Shown in pieces: positions 24,945 to 33,178 of a stretch of 64,000 bases of DNA. The notes under the pieces were generated by a model, which saw nothing but the letters and a program-made list of their open reading frames with translations, made no database searches and had not been told where the DNA came from. The number at the start of each line of letters is the position of its first letter. The first letter of the stretch is position 1. The DNA lies in NCBI RefSeq assembly GCF_018860805.1, contig NZ_JAHKQR010000002.1, forward strand, positions 248,001 to 312,000, written 5' to 3'. The DNA comes from Aestuariibacter sp. A3R04 (lineage in GTDB: Bacteria; Pseudomonadota; Gammaproteobacteria; Enterobacterales; Alteromonadaceae). The translations under genes were made by a program, and so were the position numbers.

Positions 24945-26654
24945 TTAGTTAACAAAGCGCTCTGTAATGAGCACAACAATAAGAATGAGTAATACGCCAC
25001 TTACGCCCTGCCAAAATGCCACTGGGTTTCGCTCTAGTAGCGGTGGCCGTTGTTTGGAAACATAAGCAGGATTTGGGTGTCGCAAATCGTAAATAAATTC
25101 TGAAAGGGCGTCATAACGTCTGCCGGGATCCGGATTAAGGGCCTTTTTCAACGTGTGATCCAGCCAAAAAGGAATATTTCTTTTTGGATCCAACACGCTG
25201 CGATAAACGAGCTTTTTCTGGGCTGATATACTCAGCGCTTTCGCTACATTCGCACCATAGGGGTACCGCCCGCTGAGCAGATAATAGGTCAGCACAGCAA
25301 GGGAAAACTGTTCAGAGCGCTCACTGCCCCCCTGCCCCAGGAAATATTCAGGGGCAGCGTATATCGGAGTACCAGGCACACCGTTTTTCAGTTCAAGTCC
25401 GCTATTCAGGCCTGCCACCGAAGCCGAACCAAGATCAATCAAAACCACCGCAAGGCTATCGTTCACCATGATATTTTCCGGCCGGATGTCCTGATGTATT
25501 ACATCCTTTCGGTGTAACGCCATCAGCCCTTTTGCTACCTGCTCTACAATCTGCCTTATGGTTTCGAGATCTGGCGCTGGATTGTCAGCAAGCCATTGCG
25601 CCAGTGTTACGCCGCGAATTCGCTGACTGAGCGTATAAAACGCGGTTCGCGGGCCAGTATCCGACGGTGCACCGACAACATACTGGCTATTGATACGACG
25701 CATAACCCACTCTTCCATACAGCACCCGGAAAGAAATGCTGCTTCGTGGGCCATCTCGACCGATGGCGCTTTTAACATCATTTCCCGACCAGACGGATTG
25801 TGTCTTACAAGATAAACATGACTTCTCGCACTGTGATATACCGCTCTAAGGACAGTGAATGCATCTATAGTGTCTAACGGACTCAATACCGGGGGAATAG
25901 CCAATGACGTTTCACCAATCTGGAAGGGTTCATTTGCGGTGCTTTCCACCCATACGACTTGTACCGACAAGTTGTCATCGCTACCGGCTTCAAAGGCCAT
26001 ATTTACCAGCGCGTTGGCTGCGGTTTGGGGGTCATCCCGATACTTGCAAATCACAGCTTGCATGACTTCCTGGTCAATATGCTCATAGACACCGTCGGTG
26101 GCCAGCACAAACCCATCTCCTGCTTGCAGGGATAACTGCTCAGTATCCGCCACCACTGTCTCATGCATTCCCAATGCGTTGCTTAAATAATACCCGCTAC
26201 CGGGCTTCGGATGCCTGTGTTGTCTGGTTAGGACTTCAAACTTAGTATCGCGCAAGCGGAAAATACACGCGTCACCAATGTGAAATAAGTAAGCGGTGTC
26301 GCGACGCAGAACAAGTGCACTGAAGGTACAGACGTACCCCTTGTCCCGTTCACCGTTAAACGGACTTTCACGGGTTTGTGCGACTAACCAGCGATTTATC
26401 GCCTGAATAACCTGTAATGCAGCCCGAGGAACCGACAAGGTATCTGAGGTACAGTAATAGTCATCGAGAAATTGTCTAACAGCAACCTGGCTGGCAATAT
26501 GACTTACGTCACTGGAGCTAATGCCGTCGGCCAAAAGCACACAGGCGCCCTTGAAATCGAGACGGTCATTGGTCGGCACACACGCGCCTATGCTGTCCTG
26601 GTTTTGCGTTTTCTCGCCTGCGCTGGAAAATTGACCTACGGATAATGTGAGCAT
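24945..26654 (-). CDS. PP2C phosphatase fused to Ser/Thr protein kinase, membrane-anchored
   Basis: 569 residues. Residues about 1-235 form a PPM/PP2C phosphatase (NQDSIGACV, LLADGISSSDVSH, FVLATDGVYEHI, DDNLSVQVV supply the metal-binding Asp residues). Residues about 255-520 form a eukaryotic-like kinase with catalytic loop VIHQDIRPENIMV (HQD in place of HRD), LIDLGSAS (DLG in place of DFG) and a full APEYF motif. It lacks a clear glycine-rich loop. A single C-terminal membrane helix (WQGVSGVLLILIVVLITERF) leaves both domains in the cytoplasm. Genes of this type occur in nitrate assimilation clusters of other gammaproteobacteria. Targets are unknown. The ATG at 26654 fits the PP2C start but lacks a clear ribosome site. 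Confidence 0.85.
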   Translation of the reverse strand: MLTLSVGQFSSAGEKTQNQDSIGACVPTNDRLDFKGACVLLADGISSSDVSHIASQVAVRQFLDDYYCTSDTLSVPRAALQVIQAINRWLVAQTRESPFNGERDKGYVCTFSALVLRRDTAYLFHIGDACIFRLRDTKFEVLTRQHRHPKPGSGYYLSNALGMHETVVADTEQLSLQAGDGFVLATDGVYEHIDQEVMQAVICKYRDDPQTAANALVNMAFEAGSDDNLSVQVVWVESTANEPFQIGETSLAIPPVLSPLDTIDAFTVLRAVYHSARSHVYLVRHNPSGREMMLKAPSVEMAHEAAFLSGCCMEEWVMRRINSQYVVGAPSDTGPRTAFYTLSQRIRGVTLAQWLADNPAPDLETIRQIVEQVAKGLMALHRKDVIHQDIRPENIMVNDSLAVVLIDLGSASVAGLNSGLELKNGVPGTPIYAAPEYFLGQGGSERSEQFSLAVLTYYLLSGRYPYGANVAKALSISAQKKLVYRSVLDPKRNIPFWLDHTLKKALNPDPGRRYDALSEFIYDLRHPNPAYVSKQRPPLLERNPVAFWQGVSGVLLILIVVLITERFVN

Positions 26655-26737
26655 AATTGGGACGTGTGAGAGGTGGAATAAATGGGCTGGTAGCGTCACG
26701 GTTAACACCACCAGCCAAGCTTTTTTGCTACTGTGAA

Positions 26738-27604
26738 TTAATTTGCTGTCGCGGGTTTGCTTGCAGACTCGGATGTGACCGGCGGCGTACCCGTAGCCAG
26801 TTTACGCTTCGGCGCAGTGCGGTAGTGAGTGCTGTAGAGAGTTAACCCTGTGAACGCCAGACCGCCGACCAGATTGCCCAAGGCTGTAGGAATTTCATTC
26901 CAGATGAAGTAATCCATTACAGAAAAATCACCGCCCATAATAATGCCAAAGGGGAACAGGAACATATTTACAACGGAATGTTCAAAGCCCATGAAGAAGA
27001 AAAGCATAATTGGCATCCACATGGCGAGGATTTTGCCACTTACATGAGTAGAGATCATCGCTCCGACGACCCCCATAGATACCATCCAATTGCACAGCAT
27101 GCCGCGGATGAATATAGTTAACCAGCCCTCGGTACCGTACTGCGCATACCCCAGGGTTCTCGCTTCACCAATACCCGCCACCTTCGCAGCAATGGCACCG
27201 CCATCGGTATTGTAGCCGTAGGTAAATATAAACGACATCATAAATGCCACTGTCAAGGCACCGGCAAAGTTGCCACAGAACACCAGCCCCCAGTTTCTCA
27301 GGATCTGAGACCAGGTCACTCCCGGACGTTTAGCCAGCCAAGCTAGCGGGCAAAGCACAAACACACCGGTGAGCAAGTCGAAGCCCATCAGATACAACAT
27401 ACAAAATCCCACAGGAAAAAGTATAGCCCCGATAAGAAAAACGCCGGTTTGAACGGCGATAGTAATTGCAAAAACGGCAGCAAGCGCAAGAATGGCGCCC
27501 GCCATATAACCTCTGACCAGTGTGTCACGGGTAGACATGTAAATTTTGGATTCACCCGCGTCCACCATCTTGGTTACAAACTCGTTGGGTAATAAGTAAG
27601 CCAT
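26738..27604 (-). CDS. Formate/nitrite transporter family channel, probably nitrite
   Basis: 288 residues of the FNT family (FocA/NirC type) with six membrane segments. FMGFEHSVVNMFLFPFGIIMGG carries the family signature and the pore histidine region, and WLAKRPGVTWSQILRNWGLVFCGNFAGAL is the first conserved block. The window has nitrite reductase but no formate metabolism, so nitrite is the likely substrate (import for assimilation or release when nitrite builds up). AAAGGT precedes the ATG. First gene of a three-gene transcript with the kinase/phosphatase and cyanase, preceded by an ANTAR-type leader. Confidence 0.9.
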   Translation of the reverse strand: MAYLLPNEFVTKMVDAGESKIYMSTRDTLVRGYMAGAILALAAVFAITIAVQTGVFLIGAILFPVGFCMLYLMGFDLLTGVFVLCPLAWLAKRPGVTWSQILRNWGLVFCGNFAGALTVAFMMSFIFTYGYNTDGGAIAAKVAGIGEARTLGYAQYGTEGWLTIFIRGMLCNWMVSMGVVGAMISTHVSGKILAMWMPIMLFFFMGFEHSVVNMFLFPFGIIMGGDFSVMDYFIWNEIPTALGNLVGGLAFTGLTLYSTHYRTAPKRKLATGTPPVTSESASKPATAN

Positions 27605-27675
27605 TGTGTATACCTTTAAAATGAGTGTGTTGGATTATTGCGCGAGTCAACAACATCACAACAAAATGCGGGCAC

Positions 27676-27719
27676 AAAAAAACGCCCAAACCATCACCCT
27701 TAGGTGTGGTACTGGACGT
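27676..27719 (-). terminator. Leader terminator upstream of the nitrite-channel operon (conditional)
   Basis: On the minus strand two stacked stems form one long hairpin. The upper one, ACCACACC / GGTGATGGT, has a TAAG loop and one bulge. The lower one, ACGTCCAG / TTGGGCGT, is joined through a one-base bulge. The hairpin runs straight into seven T. The 5' arm contains the GTCCA that forms the 3' arm of the ANTAR-type hairpin at 27713-27728, so the two exclude each other. Confidence 0.82.
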
Positions 27720-27728
27720 CTTTATCCA
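27713..27728 (-). promoter_or_regulatory. ANTAR (NasR) target hairpin P2 in the nitrite-channel leader
   Basis: Minus-strand RNA TGGAT-AAAGAC-GTCCA: a five-pair stem (one G-U) and a six-base loop with A1 and G4. The stem and loop sequence differ from the nrtA and nirB copies, but the conserved loop bases and the overlap with a terminator are kept. Confidence 0.75.
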
Positions 27729-27748
27729 AATTTCCATTTTGTTGTACT

Positions 27749-27764
27749 GCGTCGCACAAGACGC
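27749..27764 (-). promoter_or_regulatory. Candidate P1 hairpin of the nitrite-channel leader
   Basis: Minus-strand GCGTC-TTGTGC-GACGC is a perfect five-pair stem with a six-base loop, 20 bases before P2, as expected for the first hairpin of a two-hairpin ANTAR target. The loop lacks A1 and G4, so either P1 is relaxed here or this is a structural hairpin only. Confidence 0.5.
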
Positions 27765-28105
27765 GCTTACTCGTTACGAACTTTCAGCGTAGTAATTACA
27801 GCAAAGATGGGGCCATATTTAATTTCATTTTACTTTCCAATACGATAGCTATTTGATATGAGGTTTGATGGAAATATCACCCTGTCGTTTTGCACCACAA
27901 TAATGCAATGACGCACTAGTTTGAGCCTTCCCGTGCTTTTTGTCTTCACTAAGAGGCTACTCACCGCAATCTGGACTTTTTTATATCGCCAGTTACAACG
28001 GGAATATCAACAACTTCGCCTACAAATTTTCAGCCCTGTAATGAAACGGCACAGAATAAGCTTCGCTCTTGCTAAGGCAACTCACCACCGACAATTATAG
28101 TTTTC

Positions 28106-29407
28106 ATGGCAACCTATAGCGAAGCAACAAAACGGTTTCTATTAGCAGCAAAGCACGCTGAAATTCACGCTCTGAATCAATTGTCGTCAAACTGTAGGCT
28201 GGTAATTACAGTGGCGGACATGATTCACGAATTACAGAAAGAAAGGGGGGTTAGTAACGTTTTTCTGGCCTCGGACGGCGCAAGATTTAGCACCACACGT
28301 ACTCACCAGATAAAGGCAAGTGAACAAGCGGAACAAATCCTGAGAAGTCAGCTTAAAGCTTTGTATCTCGGCTCCGAAGAAAATGCTGCCAACATGCGGC
28401 TACTGGCCAGCATCACTATGGCCTTGCAGGGCTTGGACAACTTGCCGCTACTCAGGGAACAAATTGGCACACAAGAGGTTACCGCGCTGTCATCAACCCA
28501 GGCATACTGCCGTTTGGTAGGCGGATTGCTCACGGTTATTTTTGAAGCCGCAGACGTCGCCAGTGACCCCCAAATTACCCGTCTTCTGGTTGCACTGTTC
28601 AACTTTTTACAGGGCAAAGAGTTTGCCGGGCAAGAGCGGGCCTGGGGGGCAATTGGTTTCGCTGAAACTCATTTTAACACATCACTTTGCGAACGCTTGG
28701 AGAGACTTGAACAAGACCAGAACCACAGCTTCGATATCTTTTGCACATTTGCAGAAACCACCGTGCGCGATAAGTGGAAACAGATCATAGAAAGCGCGGT
28801 GCAACAAGACATTAATCGCCTGCGCACAATGATTCAGCAACTGGCTGATGGCAGCCCCATTGACGGTCAAATCAGCGAGGTGTGGTTTGACGTGGCCACC
28901 AAACGCATCGACGCCATGCGTGATATTGAAGAAGTTTTAACCCGCTCGTTGGTCGATATGGCAGCTCATAGGGTGGCAGAAGCTGATGCGGAGCTTAAAA
29001 ACCATCGCAAGCGATTGCGCTACCTGGAACAACAACCCGCTCCTTCAGGTAGTCCACTTACCATGCTTTTTGACCCGCAAATGCCCGGGTTACGAGGCTC
29101 TGATTCACTCTCAGTTCAACAGGTAGCGGATGCAGAGAACCTTTCCGCTCACCGCTCCTTCTACGATTTACTGTGCGATCAATCGGCACATATTAAAACC
29201 ATGGCCGCAGAACTTGATGAAGCGAGACAGGCGATTATCGATCAGAAAAACATCGACCGGGCCAAGCTGCTCATCATGCAGCAATGGCAACTTTCTGAAG
29301 AGCAGGCCTACCGACGGTTACAAAAGTCTGCCATGGATCAGAATTGCAGATTAGCGGACATTGCCGACAAGGTTGTAAAAGCCACAGCGCAAAAATCTAG
29401 CTGTTAG
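28106..29407 (+). CDS. nasR: Nitrate/nitrite-responsive antiterminator NasR (NIT + ANTAR)
   Basis: 433 residues. Residues about 30-290 match the nitrate- and nitrite-sensing NIT domain, all helical (DMIHELQKERGVSNVFLAS at its start). The last 65 residues (LDEARQAIIDQKNIDRAKLLIMQQWQLSEEQAYRRLQKSAMDQNCRLADIADKVV) are a clear ANTAR RNA-binding domain with its AK-LLM and QAYRRLQ signatures. This is the layout of Klebsiella NasR, which binds a leader RNA on nitrate or nitrite and prevents termination. It is transcribed divergently from the nitrite-channel operon. Three leaders in the window carry matching targets. Its 3' end overlaps the PAP2 gene by 11 bases. Confidence 0.94.
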   Translation: MATYSEATKRFLLAAKHAEIHALNQLSSNCRLVITVADMIHELQKERGVSNVFLASDGARFSTTRTHQIKASEQAEQILRSQLKALYLGSEENAANMRLLASITMALQGLDNLPLLREQIGTQEVTALSSTQAYCRLVGGLLTVIFEAADVASDPQITRLLVALFNFLQGKEFAGQERAWGAIGFAETHFNTSLCERLERLEQDQNHSFDIFCTFAETTVRDKWKQIIESAVQQDINRLRTMIQQLADGSPIDGQISEVWFDVATKRIDAMRDIEEVLTRSLVDMAAHRVAEADAELKNHRKRLRYLEQQPAPSGSPLTMLFDPQMPGLRGSDSLSVQQVADAENLSAHRSFYDLLCDQSAHIKTMAAELDEARQAIIDQKNIDRAKLLIMQQWQLSEEQAYRRLQKSAMDQNCRLADIADKVVKATAQKSSC

Positions 29408-30026
29408 CGCGCTGAAAGCACATGCGTCCCACCGCAAACCAGCAAAGGCCGGCCAACCAGCCGGCTGCAACATCCGTTGGCCAATGAACACCAAGAAACA
29501 CCCGGCTCACGCCGACAAGCAAAATAATGGCCCAAGCCGCGGTCCACACCACAAAAGACAGTTTTTGCTCCCCCATCAATGTGCTCGCCACAAATGCCAA
29601 GCAGCAATAAGTCATCGCAGCGGCCATCCCATGACCCGACGGAAAACTGCTGGTATAAACTGTTGTGCTATGGGCTACCAATGACGGCCTTGGCCGATGA
29701 AAACCCCATTTTAATGCAAAGCCTACCAATACCCCCGTTCCGACCGTTAGCAGCAAAAACATGGCTAATCTTCGTTGAGATTTAAAAAACAACAGTGTTG
29801 CCACTAATAGCGAACAGAAAATAACAAACCAGTTACTTCCCAGCGTGGTCACGTCGCGAAAATGCACAGCAAGCCACTTCGGCCCAACAGACTGGTATTC
29901 GTAGTTGGGATTGTGGAACCAAAGCATAATGGTTTTATCCAGTACACTATGAGGGTTAGCATTGATAAACATACTCAGCAAGACAAAAGCTGATGCACTT
30001 AGCACCAGCAAAAGCGGCATATTCAT
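29397..30026 (-). CDS. PAP2-family membrane phosphatase
   Basis: 209 residues from the ATG at 30026. The three PAP2 motifs are all present: KWGFHRPRPS, SFPSGHGMAAA and SRVFLGVHWPTDVAAG, with the catalytic His residues. About six membrane segments. Likely an undecaprenyl-pyrophosphate or lipid phosphate phosphatase acting at the periplasmic face. It starts 11 bases after the stop of the RND permease gene and is probably read from the same transcript. Functional connection to the pump is unproven. The 3' end overlaps nasR in antisense. Confidence 0.9.
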   Translation of the reverse strand: MNMPLLLVLSASAFVLLSMFINANPHSVLDKTIMLWFHNPNYEYQSVGPKWLAVHFRDVTTLGSNWFVIFCSLLVATLLFFKSQRRLAMFLLLTVGTGVLVGFALKWGFHRPRPSLVAHSTTVYTSSFPSGHGMAAAMTYCCLAFVASTLMGEQKLSFVVWTAAWAIILLVGVSRVFLGVHWPTDVAAGWLAGLCWFAVGRMCFQRANS

Positions 30027-30037
30027 CTTGGGAAAGC

Positions 30038-33000
30038 TCAATGCTGTGCCCTGGCTCCAAAGGTTAGCGATTTGAGTTTTTCTCCCAACATCAGTAACGC
30101 CGGTGTAAGTAGCAAGGTAAGAAACGTGGCAAAGGTTAAGCCACCCGCAATGGTGCTCGACAATACCGTCCACCACTGAGCAGACGGTGCACCAACAGAA
30201 ATCTCTCTGCCTACAATGTCAATAGTAAGGGCAAATACCATGGGTAACAAACCCAGTATCGTGGTCACTGACGTAAGTAAAACGGGACGAGCCCGCTGTG
30301 CCGCCGTGCGCATAATGGCTTCCTGGGCTGACATACCTTCTCCTTTTAACGCATTATACGTGTCAATTAGTACAATGTTGTTGTTCACCACAATGCCCGC
30401 CAGCGCAATGGTGCCTATTCCACTCATCACAACAACAAAGGGTTGTGCTGTCACCATCAAACCGATAAGTACACCTGCCGTTGAAAAAATGATGGCACTG
30501 AGCACCACGAAGGCCTGGTAAAAACTGTTAAATTGCGTGACTAAAATCACCAGCATTAAAAAAATAGATCCAATAAACGCGTTACTCAAAAACGTCATGG
30601 ATTGCTGTGTATCTTCATCTTCCCCTTGAAAAGACAACATGACGCCCGCGGGCAACGGCGATGCGCGCAATTCATCTCTCAGCACCGCGAGCTTCTGATC
30701 CAACTGCTCGCCTTCGGCTATTTCAGCTTTAATAGTGTAATTTCTCGCGCCATCTAAACGACTAATACGGCCGGTTTTCGGCGCGGGTTCAATCGTGACG
30801 AAATTTCCAATGGGTACAGATCCTTGCGCAGACGGGATACGCAGTTGATAGAGCTGTTCGATATTGCGAAAGTCTTCGGTAAAACGCAGACGAATCTCCA
30901 CTTCTTCTTCGGCATCATCCGGACGATACTCTGCAAGTAGAGCACCATTAGTGATCAGTTTGACCACATTGCCGAGCAAGGTAACATCCACGTTGTATTT
31001 TGCTGCTTTTTCCCTGTCTACCAGTAACCGCCACTCCACACTGGGCAAGGGTCTTGAATCTTCAACATCGACAAAGCCACCAACCTTGTCCATCAGTTGA
31101 AGCAGGTGTTTAACACTTTGCAGCAAAGCATCGTGATTTATACCACTCAAAGCAATTTGCACAGGTTTACCAGCGGTTGGTCCCATGTCCGGCAGACGCA
31201 CCTGCACTTTAATACCGGGTATAGTGTCAACATATTCGCGAATCTTTGCCATGATCTCTGACGCTGGCGGCCGACTTTGCCAATCGCTTAATTCCAGTTG
31301 GATCACACCTATTACATCTTCGGGAATGTCAGATTGATTGTTGCTGCCGCCTCCCATTGTACGAGCATACACTGAGTCTAAATGATCTTGCTCAAGCAGA
31401 AAATTTTCCACCTTACGAATGAGCTTATCCCGCTCGTAAATAGACAAATCCCCTCGGGATTGCACCTGCACCTGCAAGTACTCCGGCTCTATATCCGGGA
31501 AGAATAGAATTCCTCGCCCTAATACGCCATAGCACACAAACGTCAGGATCATGATACCAATGGCGGTCAGTGTCGACTTACCGGGATGGCGCACTATCAC
31601 GCGCAAAAAACGCAGATAGCGTCCCAACCACCCTTTGATGGCAGACAGTTCACCTTTTTCTGCCAACCGAATGTACTTTACTGTATTGGAAGTGGAATCC
31701 ACCTGTACTTTTTTGGTGATGATTCCCCCGAGCACAGGAATAAAAATAAGGGCCATAAATAAAGATGCGGTGAGAGTGATAATTACCGTGAGGGGCAGAA
31801 AACTCATAAATTCCCCCACCAACCCGGGCCACACCAGCAAAGGAAAAAATACCGTCAACGTGGTAATAGTAGAGGCAATAATGGGCCACGCCATTCTTTT
31901 CGATGCCGATGCAAAAGCAGTCTTTGGTGATTCGCCTTCGGCTATTTTACGGTCTGCCAATTCGATGGTGACAATAGCGCCATCAACCAGCATCCCGACC
32001 ACCAGAATCAAACTAAACAGCACGATGATGTTCATGGTCATGCCGAAAAAATAAATAACCGACATGGCAGCCAGAAATGACCCCGGGATAGCCAGTCCTA
32101 CCAGAATACTTGGTCGAATGCCCAAGGCGAAAACAATCACAACCATGACGAGAATAATGGCGGTAATGACATTGTTCTCAAGATCGCCCAGCATACTTTT
32201 TATTTCATCTGACTTGTCTTGCAAGTAATCAACCTGAATTGTATCCGGCCATTGTGTACGGCTCATTTCTACCAGATTTCTCACCGCGGCAATAGTTTCG
32301 ATGATATTTGCACCACTGCGTTTGGACACTTCCAGGGCAATGGCATTTTCTCCCCTTAGTCGGGCAAAACTGGTGGGGTCTTTAAACGTTCTTCGAATAG
32401 TAGCCACATCGTCGAAGGTAATGATGGTATCGCCGACTTTTTTCACGGGTAATGTAGCGAGATCCTGCATAGTTTCTATCACGCCTGGCACTTTAAACAC
32501 CATTCGTCCCGCACTGGCATCAATAGCACCAGCAGCCACCAACCTGTTGTTCTGGCTAACGAAGTTGAGTACATCGGGAAACGATAAATTGTAGGTTTCC
32601 AAGGCTAAAGGATCGATGACGACTTCCAGTAACTCTTCTCTGTCGCCTGCAATATCAACCTCCAGCACGCCGGAGAGGGCTTCGATTTCGTCCTGCAACC
32701 GACGGGCGACGTTGATCAGTGTGCGTTCAGGCAAGTCACCAGACAACATCACCGTTAATACAGGAAAGAGCGACAGATTTACTTCCGTTACTCTGGGCTC
32801 TTCACTGCCTGGTGGTAGTTCTGCTTTAGCCAGATCAACCTTTTCCCTTACATCCAGTAATGCCTGATCGGCATCAAACCCCGCGTCAAACTCAAGGGTG
32901 ACTGAAGCAAAACCCTGAGACGCGTTCCCCTTCATTTCCTTGAGCCCTTCAATTGACTGAAGCTCTTTTTCCAACGGCCTTACTAACAAGCGCTCACTGT

Positions 33001-33178
33001 CTTCAGGCGCTATGCCTTCATACACAACCGAAACGTAAATAAAGGGAATGGTAATGTCAGGCTCTGACTCTTTAGGTATGGCGAAATAGGCACTGGCACC
33101 GGCAATGGTCAATACAAAAAAGACAAGAGCTACGGTGCGGGTACGGGCAAAAGCGGCGTCAATTATGGCATTCATCAA
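30038..33178 (-). CDS. RND efflux transporter permease (AcrB/HAE family)
   Basis: 1046 residues. First membrane segment at about 13-33, two large periplasmic loops and two clusters of membrane segments (about 335-540 and 865-1035). The RND proton-relay Asp lies in LILVVGMLVDGAIVTIE, and the duplicated segment is GIVVNNNIVLIDTYN. It pumps substrates out with protons. The substrate (drugs, dyes, metabolites) cannot be read. It overlaps the adaptor gene by 4 bases. No outer-membrane TolC partner is encoded nearby. Confidence 0.93.
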   Translation of the reverse strand: MMNAIIDAAFARTRTVALVFFVLTIAGASAYFAIPKESEPDITIPFIYVSVVYEGIAPEDSERLLVRPLEKELQSIEGLKEMKGNASQGFASVTLEFDAGFDADQALLDVREKVDLAKAELPPGSEEPRVTEVNLSLFPVLTVMLSGDLPERTLINVARRLQDEIEALSGVLEVDIAGDREELLEVVIDPLALETYNLSFPDVLNFVSQNNRLVAAGAIDASAGRMVFKVPGVIETMQDLATLPVKKVGDTIITFDDVATIRRTFKDPTSFARLRGENAIALEVSKRSGANIIETIAAVRNLVEMSRTQWPDTIQVDYLQDKSDEIKSMLGDLENNVITAIILVMVVIVFALGIRPSILVGLAIPGSFLAAMSVIYFFGMTMNIIVLFSLILVVGMLVDGAIVTIELADRKIAEGESPKTAFASASKRMAWPIIASTITTLTVFFPLLVWPGLVGEFMSFLPLTVIITLTASLFMALIFIPVLGGIITKKVQVDSTSNTVKYIRLAEKGELSAIKGWLGRYLRFLRVIVRHPGKSTLTAIGIMILTFVCYGVLGRGILFFPDIEPEYLQVQVQSRGDLSIYERDKLIRKVENFLLEQDHLDSVYARTMGGGSNNQSDIPEDVIGVIQLELSDWQSRPPASEIMAKIREYVDTIPGIKVQVRLPDMGPTAGKPVQIALSGINHDALLQSVKHLLQLMDKVGGFVDVEDSRPLPSVEWRLLVDREKAAKYNVDVTLLGNVVKLITNGALLAEYRPDDAEEEVEIRLRFTEDFRNIEQLYQLRIPSAQGSVPIGNFVTIEPAPKTGRISRLDGARNYTIKAEIAEGEQLDQKLAVLRDELRASPLPAGVMLSFQGEDEDTQQSMTFLSNAFIGSIFLMLVILVTQFNSFYQAFVVLSAIIFSTAGVLIGLMVTAQPFVVVMSGIGTIALAGIVVNNNIVLIDTYNALKGEGMSAQEAIMRTAAQRARPVLLTSVTTILGLLPMVFALTIDIVGREISVGAPSAQWWTVLSSTIAGGLTFATFLTLLLTPALLMLGEKLKSLTFGARAQH

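Larger units (their letters stand above)
27605..28105. other. Divergent regulatory region between nitrite channel and nasR
   Basis: About 500 bp. The left part (to about 27770) holds the untranslated leader of the nitrite-channel operon with its two hairpins and terminator. The rest, AT-rich, should hold the divergent promoters of this operon and of nasR. I could not fix their -10/-35 elements or see a clear NtrC or sigma-54 site. Confidence 0.6.
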
